This document shows, in pieces, positions 9,943 through 20,953 of a DNA stretch of 64,000 nucleotides. The notes under the pieces were generated by a model. The model ran no database searches. It saw only the letters and a program-made list of their open reading frames with translations, and was not told the DNA's origin. Each line of letters starts with the position of its first letter. Position 1 is the stretch's first letter. Source of the stretch: Gloeopeniophorella convolvens (Eukaryota; Basidiomycota; Agaricomycetes; Russulales); contig WTXD01000058.1 of NCBI GenBank assembly GCA_022496205.1, forward strand, positions 1 to 64,000, in the 5' to 3' direction. The position numbers and the translations under genes are program-made.

Positions 9943-10665
9943 GTTTCGGGTGAGTGTATTGGGGTGCGCGTGCGCAAGATGGCCGCGCATTGGGCACAAG
10001 GATCTCATAACATGGGCCTGAACAAGATCTATGTGCTGCTGAAGTCCTGGCACGTAGCGCATCCCCCCTAGCAGTGACCAAGGATCAGGCGTGCGCTTCG
10101 CGCAGAGATGGAAAGACGCTTCTAATCGCTCTTCGCCAATACATCATAGTGTATCGACTAAAGACGGCGGGTTTTAAAGGTCAGCGCTATCAACCCTTCG
10201 ATGCACCGTGCAGTGACATATACAGCTGGCGCAGCTCTTTCGGCGTTCGCTGCCGCATTCCACAGAAACTACCAAGGCACCTTTGGCTAGTTGTGTCAGA
10301 TGCTTGTTCTAGAATTTCCCGCCACGACCATGCACTTCCAATCTTTACGGTGACAATCCGGCGCAACAATGTCTCCGAGCGTGATGTGAGTTCAGTCTGA
10401 CAGTACTTGGTACTGTATTGACATCTCTGCAATCGATAACGCAAAGACAGGCATCGGTATTACTAAAGATGCGCGTCCCTCAAACATCTGCCCCCGGCCC
10501 GAAGCAACCCGGAAGCCTTCCATTGTGAACGCGTGACGTGACCGGCACGTTACCGTTAGGGTTACGGCATGAACAAGTCGGGTTACATTCAATACCAGGC
10601 TTAAGCGAGCTTGAACCCGGACCTCTGCTAGCACCCCACCAGCACCCATCCTCCTGTCAACCTCC

Positions 10666-12000
10666 ATGTCACATAACCCACCGCAAAATGGTCTTGAGTG
10701 GAAGTATGAGTTATTCGACGTCATGCCAACTTGGACGGCCGAGCCGGACATACACATAGCCAGGGACATCGCCCTTCTCCACCTCCCTGCTGTCGCCGCG
10801 ACCTACAAGATTGCTTTCTTCGCCGCAGGTGCATTCAACAAGCTGTACTTAATACATCCGCCGGACGACAGCGCCGCCGAATCTTTCATCATGCGTGTCT
10901 CCCTCCCAGTGGACCCCTACTTCAAGACCGCGAACGAAGTCGCGACACTCAATTATGTGCAAAAGCACACATCTATACCTGTTCCACGCGTCATCGCGTA
11001 CGATGCTTCCGCGGATAACGAGCTTGGATTTGAGTGGATATTGATGAGCCGGCTTCCTGGGATCGCGCTCACATCTCTTTGGCAGTCGCCAGAAGTCTCT
11101 TGGGAGGATAGAGTGCAACTCACCAAAACGCTGGCCGAATACACACGGGAGCTTACCAAGTTCAAATCTACGCTCATGGGCAGCCTGTATCCAACCAACC
11201 GGCCAGAATTTGAGCGCGTTCCCTGGCTCAAGGAGGCCGCGCCGAATATCGACTTCGTCCCGCACCCAGACGACGCAGAGTTCGTGGTCGGGCCTGTGGT
11301 GACGGTCCCATTTTTCTATGGCAATCGCATCCAGTTCGCCCCCAATCGCGGACCCTTCCATACTTCTTCCAGCTACTTCTTCTCACTGCTCGGCCTACAC
11401 GTCGCCTCCACTGTAGAGCGTAAGAATATAGCAGACGCGGACGAAGACTACGATTCGGACGATGTCGCTGACATAGACGACGCCAAGGACGCTTACCAAG
11501 CGCTACTCTCCCTCCTCCCTACCTTCTTCCCAGCGGCCCCGGAGCCGGAGTCCTTCGTTCTCTTCCACGACGATCTCTCCACGAATAACATCCTGATCGA
11601 TCCTGCTACACACCGCATCACCGGGGTCGTGGACTGGGAGTGCGCAGCGCTGCAGCCCACGTGGCGCGCGGCGCGGGTCCCGCAACTACTCGATGGGCCC
11701 GATTTTGACGACGGCACGCCGATTCCGGAGACGGCGCCACCACCCGACGACAAGGAGGAAGACGAGTTCCGCCGCGAGCGTCGGGACAGGATCGAGCAGA
11801 TGCTTCTGCGCGACGTCTTCTATCGTGAGCTGGGTGGGAGGCCGCAGGGTGGGACGCGCGAGCGGCTGTTTGAGAATAAGATAAATCAGGTGGAGATGCG
11901 GCCCAGTGTTGTTACCAGATGGGCGAAGGGAGTGATAGAAGGTGCAGAGCCGTTCCCGACGAGAGGTGAAGGTGACTTTTTCTTCTGGCCGGAACATTGA
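10666..12000 (+). CDS. APH-family phosphotransferase-like protein (444 aa)
   Basis: A single-exon ORF of 444 codons. The product has the aminoglycoside phosphotransferase / protein-kinase-like fold. A nucleotide-binding segment around residues 48-58 (FFAAGAFNKLYLI) is followed by the alanine/valine strand with FIMRVSLP, the catalytic loop HDDLSTNNILID (about residues 300-312, H-x-D-x4-N) and the metal-binding VVDWECA shortly after. The domain is intact. Agaricomycetes have many such genes and their substrates are mostly unknown, so resistance to an antibiotic should not be assumed. An Asp-rich insert (residues about 255-275) separates the two halves. Lack of introns contrasts with its neighbours. 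The start is the first ATG in frame with the N-terminal part of the domain. Confidence 0.8.
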   Translation: MSHNPPQNGLEWKYELFDVMPTWTAEPDIHIARDIALLHLPAVAATYKIAFFAAGAFNKLYLIHPPDDSAAESFIMRVSLPVDPYFKTANEVATLNYVQKHTSIPVPRVIAYDASADNELGFEWILMSRLPGIALTSLWQSPEVSWEDRVQLTKTLAEYTRELTKFKSTLMGSLYPTNRPEFERVPWLKEAAPNIDFVPHPDDAEFVVGPVVTVPFFYGNRIQFAPNRGPFHTSSSYFFSLLGLHVASTVERKNIADADEDYDSDDVADIDDAKDAYQALLSLLPTFFPAAPEPESFVLFHDDLSTNNILIDPATHRITGVVDWECAALQPTWRAARVPQLLDGPDFDDGTPIPETAPPPDDKEEDEFRRERRDRIEQMLLRDVFYRELGGRPQGGTRERLFENKINQVEMRPSVVTRWAKGVIEGAEPFPTRGEGDFFFWPEH

Positions 12001-12274
12001 TGGCTAGATGGGACCGTGGTCTGTAGCCTGCACCGGCCGCATCTCATAGTCACATCCTGCGTTGCATCTCGTGTCGTTACCATGTTTGTACGTCTAGTGC
12101 AGTAGTTTTTGCCGTCGTGGTGGTTCTGCAATGCCGTTGCCTCCGAGGCTCTTGCCAATGAACATGAATTCCGCCCACACGTGACCGCGTCTAAAGCTCT
12201 CCGTCTCGACTTCCACCCTGGCACCGCACCTCGAATTCTGATATAGCCGTGCGCCCACAAGAGGGTAGCAGTCC

Positions 12275-14107
12275 ATGAGTACCATGCGAGGTTTGCCGCT
12301 TGTGCGCAGCCTACGCGCCACGGTCTCGCGGTCACGTCTATACTCCACCATTGCACCATCGAATACAGGTTCGAGTCCGTCACGAACGACCCCAGCCGAG
12401 CGGGAGTTATCTCTAGAGGAGCAGCAGGCAAAGGATGCGCTGTTCCGGAAGAGAAAGACGGAGTGGAAGCGGAGGCAGTCGGTACGCTGCACATTTCTCC
12501 TTCGACCAGCAGGACCCTGATATAGCCATAGGGCGAGACATTCCTTGATCACCTCATAGTGAACATCCGCGCAGGTATGTCTGTACAATTCCCGAATCCC
12601 GGACACTGTTTTGACATCGCTCCCAGGGAGAGGCGGCGACGGCTGTGTCGCTTTCCACCGCGAAAAGTTCAAACCTCACGGCCCTCCTTCCGGCGGCAAT
12701 GGCGGACGCGGCGGCGACGTCTACATTCTCCCCGACCCGCACCTGACGACACTCTCTTCCGTATCACGGCGCGTGCGCGGAAACGCTGGCGGCCAGGGCC
12801 AAGGCACGTGGCAGCACGGGCGGGCAGGAGCACCGCTCGTGTTACGCGTCCCACTCGGCACGGTCGTGCGCGAGCTCCCGCGCGGCGACCCGCGGCGGGC
12901 CCAGGACGAGTGGGAGGCGGAGGAAGAGGCACTAGAAGGACTCGACCGCGACGAGCGCCGAGCCCGCTGGCGCACGCGCCGCTGGGTGCACTACCCTGAG
13001 TACGAAGACGACAACACCGCGCGCTCCGCGTTCCGCCAAGCCGAGTGGGATCTCTGGCGCAACGAGCGCGGCATGCGTGCCGCGCGGCGCGCGCGCGACG
13101 CAGCGCCGCTCGTGCTCGACCTCGACGCGGTGCCCGACGGCGCGCGGGGCTCAGATGCGGACGTCAACGCGCCGCTCGGGCTGCCGCGCGAGAAGCAGTT
13201 CGGCACGCTCATCGCGACGGGTGGCACGGCTGGGTTCGGCAACCCACACTTCCAGTCGACGAGCAACCCGTCGCCGAAGTTCGCAACGCGCGGGTACGAC
13301 GGCGAGCGCGTGACGCTCGAGCTCGAGCTGAAGCTCCTTGCGGACGTCGGGCTCGTCGGCGCGCCGAACGCGGGGAAGAGCACGCTGCTGCGCGCTCTGA
13401 CTGGCGGGCGTGCGCGCAGCGCGGTCGCTGGGTACGCTTTCACAACGCTCAACCCTGTCGTGGGCGTGGTGCGCGTCGCGGAGGACGGGTCGTTCGTTGG
13501 TGGGGAGGATGGCGCGGTTTACGACGAGACGATCGTCGAGAAGGAGCGCGAGCGGCAACTTATGGAGACTGGCGCGCTCGCCGATGCGCCGACACGAAAC
13601 TATCACCATCCAGGCGATGCACATGAGCATGTCGAGATGTTCCGGTTCACCATCGCAGACAACCCCGGGCTCGTCGAGGACGCATCGGACAATGTTGGGC
13701 TTGGACACTCATTCCTACGGTCGATGGAGCGCTCGCTAGCGCTCGTCTACGTCGTCGATCTTTCAGGCCCGGCGCCCTGGGACGAGCTTCGCATGCTTCA
13801 AGACGAGCTTGAAAAGTACAAGGCGGGGATGAGCAAGCAGGCAAGGATGGTCATTGCAAACAAGGCCGACCTCCTCGCTGCCGAAGGGGGCCCCGACGAG
13901 GTGCAGTTAGCGCGCGAAAAGCTGGCGAGGCTCGAGGAATTCGTGAGAGCCGAGATGGACTGCGATGGGCGGGTGCTCGATGTCGTCCCAACCTCGGGAA
14001 AGTTCAGCCAGAACCTGCGCACCATCGTGCACAAGTTGAGGACATACGTTAAGGAGGCGAGATCAGCACCTCGGACACCACTTCTACCTGATGTACAACA
14101 ATTTTAG
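12275..14107 (+). CDS. MTG2: Mitochondrial Obg-type GTPase (576 aa)
   Basis: Exons 12275-12481, 12532-12574 and 12627-14107 give 576 aa. An Arg/Ser-rich N-terminus with RSLRATVSRSRLYST looks like a mitochondrial targeting sequence. The glycine-rich Obg fold follows (GRGGDGCVAFHREKF, then GGNGGRGGDVYI). The GTPase domain has G1 GAPNAGKST, G3 DNPG and G4 NKAD. Obg proteins bind the large ribosomal subunit and help its assembly, and in fungi the organellar member is Mtg2. The Obg fold contains an acidic/Arg-rich insert of about 100 residues, longer than in bacterial homologues. The gene is convergent with ADE1, with 46 bases between stop codons. Confidence 0.88.
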
Positions 14108-14153
14108 TCTGCTTTGCTACATGCCCTTATTTTAATAGTCTTCTCTAGCCAAA

Positions 14154-15227
14154 CTACTTCAACAATTTGTCCCGCGCACTGAGGTACCTCTCGTGCGTTC
14201 CTTGGACGACTTCGTCGCTCATTGTCCAGCCTTTCCCATCTGGGCCTTCTTCGAGGCCCTTCCGGAATCCTTGAGATGTGAGCCAGTCGCGCAGGTATTG
14301 CTTATCAAAGCTTGGCTGACTGCGGCCGGGCGCGTAGCCCTCCTGCGGCCAATAGCGCGAAGAATCCGGCGTGAGTGCCTCATCTATGAGGATGAGTTGG
14401 CCATCGATGAGTCCGAACTCGAATTTTGTGTCAGCGATGATCAACCCCCGTGCGGCTGCGAGTTCTGCTGCAGTCGTGTAGAGCTGTAGAGCTGCGGCTG
14501 AAATCTTGTCGTATAACTCCTTACCAACAAGCGCAGCAGCTGGAGTAGAGTATAAGAACAACTTCTGAACGGGTAGAAGGAGGACCTAGGAGTAACCTTG
14601 CTCCGGAGAGATGTTCTCGTCATGCGCCCCCTGCTCTGCCTTCGTGGAGGGCGTGAAGAGCGGCTTGGGGAATTTCTCTGACTCTCGAAGGCCTTCGGGC
14701 AAAGGAATCCCGTGTACCGTGCGAGATCTCCTGTATTCGGACCACGCAGAACCTAAGGTGAAACGCGACACAATCAGCCAAACATGGGTTCAGATTTGCA
14801 AGGCACCAACTTACCAGTGATATACCCCCGCACGATCGCCTCCAGAGGTATGACTTCAGCTTTCCTCACAAGTATTGAACGGCCTCCCAGCTGCTCCGCA
14901 TATTGATGCACCTCTTCTGGCATCTCTTCAATTCGTGAGGTTACAACGTGATTCGGGATGATATTCTTGAGCGTTTCAAACCAGAATAGCGAAAGTTCAG
15001 TTAAGATCCGGCCTTTGTCCGGAATTCCCTTGAGATGAAAATCGTGAAGCAGGGCTGAGAGACGCAATATGAAGGCATACGTTCTTGAGGATGACGTCGT
15101 ATGCAGATATGCGATCAGACGCAACAAAAAGTAGATGTTCTGGGGACGATGTCGCATAGATATCGCGGACCTTTCCCTTAGAAATGAGCTTGAGCTGGGG
15201 CAGATCCGAGTCGATCAACGCCGCCAT
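14154..15227 (-). CDS. ADE1: Phosphoribosylaminoimidazole-succinocarboxamide synthase (300 aa)
   Basis: Four exons, 15227-15081, 15028-14815, 14752-14597 and 14539-14154, total 903 nt in frame and encode 300 aa. The enzyme joins CAIR with aspartate using ATP to make SAICAR in de novo purine synthesis (cytosol). Visible signatures are GKVRDIY and SDRISAYD near the N-terminus, a central EAIVRGYITG, a block with HGIPLPEGL, then ADTKFEFG and DEALTPDSSRYWP. Length matches the yeast Ade1 family (about 300 aa). Intron 3 starts GTTACT, a weak but valid donor, and restores the conserved SPEQAAALVGKELY. The gene looks complete and functional. Confidence 0.93.
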
Positions 15228-17520
15228 AGTAGACTCGATAGATGGACGACAGTGCTTCCTTCAACGACAAGGTGAAAATGAGCACTGTGACAACACCACG
15301 TGCACTGGCGTGCACTACCGCTGGGATAATATACATACCACTGAAGTATCAGCTAAATCTGTGTGTTTGGAAGAGAGGTAACCTCGTTCAATGTCACCAG
15401 ACAGCCCACTTGGCAGCCAAACGGCCGCAGTGGGTTCCCCTGCAGGCTTACGGCTTCCTACGGCCCGTTCGTTGAGGCGGGCCGGTTCAGCTTACGTGAG
15501 ACTGAGCAGGCAGCCAATAGCGCCTCCGGTCCACCACCAAGCATCTCGACCAGTTTCGACGTTCCCCACCGATCTTCGACCTGTCACTCTAACCCCAACC
15601 TCGATGAACGCTGGGCTCGATCAATTTTCCCTCAAATCTGCCCATTCTGACCGAGGGTGTATCTGGAACATGCCCAGTGCGCTCTGGGCACTGCCACCCC
15701 GGCAAATGAATTCTAGGCTACTAATTAATCGCCAGCCTCTGGCGATCCCTCGGTGACGGCTTGAGTGATCTGCGGCCTGGACCAAACTTTCGCCTTCACT
15801 TGGACTAATTTCGATTCTATGTTATGTAGAACATTTCGAAAATTCTGGCCAACATCCCATCACACGCTTGTATTATCGGTCCCGGAGCGCGCATACATCG
15901 CCCTCGCACAGCTCTGGCGGCTGCCAGCCTGATCCCAGTGCTTGCTCTTGGGGGCTGGGGACAGACGTCACGGATGACGCGCCCAATGATGAAGGACCCC
16001 ATGTCGTGATCGCGCAGATGGATTGCTCGTGTGGAGAGGCGAAGGGCCAGCTCATCTGAGAAGTTCTGTGGAGCAGTTCAAGCGGTGTGGCAAATTTGGG
16101 GGTAAGTGCAAGGCTTGGTCAAGCGCTCGGTGGGCGTACAGTCAACCCGGATCTAATTTTGTCCGACTTTCCCACCAGGACGCCCATGTAGCATTGCTTC
16201 CGCGAGGTAGAATGGCCTCACTGGAAGTTCACAGAAGTGCACTCGTAGCTGTCATCTGTGACACCCAAAAGTAGAATGGCAACACGGGAAGAGCCCTCCA
16301 CCAGCGGGGAGCTCCCCGTTCCGGTGGTGACGCCCTTTCCCAGCGGTGACGTGCCCCAGGCTCTATTGACACCGAGCCCTCCAAACTGCGACCCGCCGCA
16401 AGTGCCTTATCTCATCGTGATGCCCCGCCTCGGATTCATATCTGTTCATACACGGTCACAATAATGTACTCCCCGACACCGCTATGTGAACCAACGTACA
16501 ATTCTGGCAAAATATCGGCAGCACGGAAGCATCACGCGTCGGGCGTGTGTGTAGCTGTGGAGCATCTCTAGCTCAGCCGCTCATGGACTCCGAGGAGGGA
16601 AGCGCTCTGCTTACCCTAAAATCTAAGCCAGGGGAGATTTTCCAGAAAAGGTTTTGGGTCGGTTCCCTCCGAAAGCCACGTTTTGGACTGCCGTGCCGTA
16701 CAATGCCTGCGCGTGGTCACTGTACTTGACAGCGAAGTTAATATCGCTTTCTTGGTTCCCGCACACCACGTTGAGGTGGAGCTCGCTTGTGAAACCCTCG
16801 TCTCCTCGGAGTTCTACGAGCAAGCTGCGAGGTCTCTACAGTGCACGCTTTTCGCTGACGATTGAATGTAGAACCACTGCCTTGCTCAGCTTACAGGACC
16901 ATAGCCCCAAATCTCCTGATCCCAACTGTGGAGTCGCGAGCTTTCCAGGGATCTGGTCGGTAATCTTACATGATTTTCGTTTAAAGTGACAGGTTGACGC
17001 AATTTCCGGCATCTCTTGAGTAGTTCTTGGCCTGCTGTCAAGCGTCTCGGAGGACTGAATGAACTGAACGCGTCGATCTGATCTGTCAACGTTGACTTGG
17101 CCCACTACGGGTACCGCGAAGCTCGCCGTGGCTGGTTATATTTCTCAGGACGGACACGTTGAACTGCTGGGAGACTATTCTTTGGGAAGTTGATGATCAA
17201 GACCCACAGTTCCGGATCCGTACGCTGGTGGTTCAATGTGATCACTTGATCCGAAAAACTTTTCGGCCGTTCATCTTATGGCGATGACGAAAATCATGAA
17301 GGCACTGTATGGAGAAGTCGTTACCCAAGGCCAAGGCTGGCACCTCTCCGTCGCACAGCACGATTCGAACCGTGAGTGACGAGCAGGTGAGGAGCCATTC
17401 CGCATCGTGCCCTGGAAAGCACGCAACCGCGACAATGCCGTGAGCTCAGTCTTGTCTCCTCGGAGGTAAGGCCACTCTGGCCGACATGCAACGCCATTAT
17501 CATGCCTATATTTATGTTCT
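15228..17520. other. Intergenic, about 2.3 kb with no clear gene
   Basis: Several ORFs of 60-120 codons occur on both strands, but none has a recognisable motif, supported splicing or paralogy within the window. A minus-strand ORF at 16623-16823 (with ELHLNVVCGNQESDINFAVK) is the most protein-like and could be a relic of a small secreted protein. This is too weak to call. Confidence 0.35.
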
Positions 17521-17527
17521 CGGATTT

Positions 17528-17538
17528 GCATAAAAGGC
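17528..17538 (+). promoter_or_regulatory. TATA box of small secreted protein gene
   Basis: The sequence GCATAAAAGG lies about 100 bases upstream of the ATG at 17634. A pyrimidine-rich leader with a repeated CAGGCTCTTCAC motif follows. Confidence 0.45.
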
Positions 17539-17633
17539 GGACGAGTTTGACTCTCATTCCTCAGGCTCTTCACCAAGCTTTCAATCTTCAGGCTCTTCAC
17601 CCAGCTTTCTCAACCGCCTCTCTACTGCTCAGC

Positions 17634-18377
17634 ATGTTCTCCATCGCCAAGATCGCCACCTTCGCCATCCTCGCCCTCGGCACCTTCACCTCTGCTGTCC
17701 CAGTAGTTGAGGAGCGCGCTGCGGAGAGCGGCCTGAAGGCTCGCCAGACCGACCCTACCGCGAGCGTTGTATCTATCCTCACCGAGCTGGCGGCCACGCT
17801 TGGCCCCATCGCTGGTCAATTTTGTAGGCCTCCAACGTCGTCGAAACATTTTTGACGGAGACTGACACGATGTCCCACAGCGTCCTTGGACCCGTCCACC
17901 GCCAGCTCTAGCGATATTACCCCCATCGTCAGCAGCATCGTCAGCGAGATCAGCTCCTCGGCTGGTCAGATTTCGGCCCTTCCCGCTGGCACGAGCACCA
18001 CGTCCGACACTCTCCAGCCTCTCGCCAGCGTTTTCAGCGTACGTTACTTGCGCAATCACTTACCTTCTTGGGTCTTAATCTCACCGCTATCTTAGGCTGC
18101 TCTGACCCCAGCTGCTCCTTTCGCTGCGTCTGCGGCGTTCATCCCTGTTTTCGCCCCCCTCGGGTAAGCTTTGTGCCGATGGTGCACCAGGGATTACCTC
18201 GTGTCTGACAGTTCCACCCGCAGTGTCGAACTCGGACTCCTCCTGAACACTGTTGTCGCCCTCGTCGATGAGCTCCTTGTTGTCGTCAAGGCCACCCTCA
18301 CTACTCTCCTCAGCGGCTTGATCGTCACCCTCTCCAGTTTGAACTTCGTCGTCATTCTCAGCTTCCTCGGACTTTAA
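17634..18377 (+). CDS. Small secreted Ala/Ser-rich protein with hydrophobic C-terminus (189 aa)
   Basis: Four exons, 17634-17823, 17881-18038, 18096-18163 and 18224-18377, add up to 570 nt and 189 aa, with introns of 57-60 nt. Residues 1-21 (MFSIAKIATFAILALGTFTSA) are a signal peptide. A short propeptide-like stretch with EERAAESGLKARQ follows and contains a possible KAR processing site. The middle is Ser/Thr/Ala-rich (STASSSDITPIVSSIVSEIS). The last 45 residues are strongly hydrophobic (LGLLLNTVVALVDELLVVVK, then LIVTLSSLNFVVILSFLGL), which suggests membrane or surface association, or self-assembly. There are no cysteines of the hydrophobin type, so it is not a hydrophobin. I do not recognise the family. 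Confidence 0.7.
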
Positions 18378-19560
18378 GAGTACCTCGAATCGAACAATAT
18401 CCTCCTCATCTTTCGTACGTGCCCATCACCTGTCACCAATGCTTTAATCTGATCCTGAAAAACGTTGACAGCCCGTTCTGTGGCGTGGTTGTGGCGCGGA
18501 ACCCATTCCTTAGAAGAACTTGCTAATCGGGAAAGATGGTTTGGAACGGATAACGAACTTTAAATAACGATGCTTCGGATGGAATTTTAAATTTGTTGTC
18601 CCGGCTCAGATCGTGTAGTTTTGAACGATGGCTTGGTTGAAGCCGTGTTGGTAGTTGCTTCAATCCAAATTGGAATGTACTGTTCATCACATTTGAGGGC
18701 GGATAACTATCAGACTTTCTGGAAAACTGCAGAAAGCACGAGGCTTTGCGCTGAGTCGCCTCGCGGTGTCAACCGGAGTAGCTTCGGTGGCTTTCAAGCA
18801 TCATAGTATAGGAAATAGTCGTTCTGAAGTTTGAATATTCGAACTCTGGTATCAAGATACAGTTTCTCATCACGTGGGAGCCATGAGAAGGCTGGTACTA
18901 CATAACGTTGGACCGCCAGATCGCGCCGCCCGCGCCATTGCCACAATAACGAGTATGCAACCTCACATCCCCACGCTTCGATAGCGCGAGCATCCTAGTC
19001 CGAATAAAACTTGCCCTTGGTGAATATGCCAGGGAAATGGCGTCAGCACATTTGCATCATCTAGTTGCTGCCGACTTTCAGCTTCAATGGCCATCCCTGC
19101 GACGTCACATCAACTACCGCCGTAAACTTTCGCGCCGCGGCTGTAGGGATCACTGATTGAGCCTGAGGCCTGAGAATCAATCAGCACGTGAAGTATTCCC
19201 TAATCCACAGTTGGCCCAGTAATTCTGCATCGAGTGTAGTAACTGAAGACACCCACTCTGTCATACCATCTGCGTGGGCCATGTGGCAGTGGCCTAGGAA
19301 TCAAGTAGGAACTTTCCATCGTCGAGCGCCCACACATCACCATAGCAGTAGACGCTTGTTGTAGGTGCCAATGTCAGGAAGACTCCGCTTTGATGCGCGC
19401 GCTTCACATGCTGCAATACGTGAAGACGTTTGTAGGGACTTGATCCTGGAGGATAAAAGCTGCCCTCCCAACGGCGGCGAGAATTTCTTACCAACACTCC
19501 TTGGCTCTCCCTTCAGAGCGAGACTGTAGAATCTTTCCAGAGCCTCCCAGTGCCCAATCC
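18378..19560. other. Intergenic, no gene seen
   Basis: About 1.2 kb with only short, motif-free ORFs. It contains the 3' flank of the secreted protein gene and presumably the promoter of the C2H2 gene. Confidence 0.4.
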
Positions 19561-20953
19561 ATGTATTCTCCTCGCGACTTTGCGAACCCCGCTGCCCTTG
19601 ACGGATGGAACTTTCCGATGGTACAGATTGACCGCTTTGAGGACACTGAATATAGTGATAACCTCAATTGGTTGGCGGACGACATGGACCTCCAAGTACA
19701 GGTGAGTGCACCGCGCCAGAGTCCATTAGACTTCGCTCACTACAGTGGCCTCTTAGGAAGACTCTCTGTTATTCACGGACTACAATTCTATTCCCCATAT
19801 AAGGGGCCCTACAGTAAGTCACAGTGAGTCGCGCCCTTGAAACGGCCTATGTTAACGTGCGCCAGTACCACTCACCGACCTGGGCATCTCTGCCCGTTGC
19901 CGCCGCTAGCTGGGTGCCACCGGCGAACGATTCCCTGCAGAACACAGCGGGAGACCAGCAGGCGGTGAGTTCGTGTTATGCAGCAAATGCTTGGTATTCA
20001 TCTCTCACGACACCTGGCGCCACCACCCAGGCGACAACAGAACACGGTCGTTTCGAGAACATTATAACACCGCACCAATTGGCATACATGGCGTCTTTCC
20101 TACGTGTGTCTTCACCCGAAGACGTCGGAGATTATGCACAGCCCCTTGCACCTGCAGCCACGTTCCAAGCAAACCCAAGTATCGTCGAAGCCATATCACC
20201 GCATCAGGGCCATATGGATTATGCAAGGTCCCCGCCACAGGCGCGAGAGCTCTGGACCAGAGACCTCAACACAGAGCATCGATTGTACTCGAGCAAGCAG
20301 AGAAGACAGTCATCGGGGGGATGGTATTGGGCCACCCGGACGTACAACTCACAAGAAGTTGGATGGACGAGGGTTATCAAGTGGTCGGGAACCATGGGAT
20401 AGCTCCCCCAAGCAGATCTCAAGAGCCGTTCCCAGAATGGACCCCGACTAGAACACAGATGGAATCCCAGATTGACAGCTACGGTGCGGGAGCGCCTGCA
20501 GCATCATCAAGTCAAGGAAACTTCCATCGGGTCCAGGCGGGGTCAGTCATTGCGGACAGGGCTCGGGGGACCTCTGAGAGCGATGGAGCATCGACGGGGT
20601 GGGAAGATAGACAAGGACGGAGCAGGGCAAAGACCATAGTGGATTCGCTAGACGATGCCGAGGACGACGACGCAAGGATACGTCGACTGGCGCGCAAGCT
20701 ACCAAGCGGTCGCTACGAGTGCCGCGAATGCAACGTGTCGGTCAGGGATAGGAGCGCCATGCTGAGGCACTGCAAGAAAACATGGGCGCATGCCAAAACG
20801 CGGGATGACTGTAAACACTGCCCGTACTGCCCAGAGATCGTGTTCCTTCGACCAAGTGCCTTCAGACGACATCTCAAGCAAAAACACGAGAGGCAAGCAA
20901 ACATCAGACGTACTCAAGTAGCGGATAGAGCACACCGCATGCAGTGGGTGTAG
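19561..20953 (+). CDS. C2H2 zinc-finger protein (about 381 aa)
   Basis: Proposed exons are 19561-19701, 19757-19813, 19866-19964, 20031-20341 and 20416-20953, with introns of 52-74 nt; the total length is divisible by three. The first four exons encode a Ser/Pro/Ala/Gln-rich region with no motif. The C-terminal 70 residues contain two C2H2-like fingers: CRECNVSVRDRSAMLRHCKK with an extended His side, then CPYCPEIVFLRPSAFRRHL followed by KQKH. An acidic patch (DSLDDAEDDDARIRR) precedes them. It is probably a DNA-binding regulator in the nucleus (family-level inference). The last intron is the least certain, since it was chosen because it alone joins the two frames without a stop. Confidence 0.65.

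Larger units (their letters stand above)
8460..10170. repeat. Segmental duplication unit 3 (A3 + B3)
   Basis: This block runs in the same order as unit 1: 3' flank, family A gene, promoter, a shared spacer (about 9290-9560, nearly the same as 1070-1330), the family B relic, and the trailing segment (10074-10170). It is nearly collinear with unit 1 over roughly 1.7 kb. Confidence 0.6.

Noticed and set aside
10666..12000. Antibiotic-resistance kinase
   Set aside because: The APH fold is present, but fungi carry many such genes with unknown substrates; nothing in the context supports resistance.
12611..13750. Alternative-frame ORFs on both strands inside MTG2
   Set aside because: Low-complexity Arg/Ala-rich products; the MTG2 frame carries all Obg and GTPase motifs.
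17355..17400. tRNA-like T-arm (GGTTCGAATC on the minus strand)
   Set aside because: No matching acceptor stem, D-arm or anticodon arm could be folded around it.
17634..18377. Hydrophobin
   Set aside because: Hydrophobic and secreted, but it lacks the eight-cysteine pattern.
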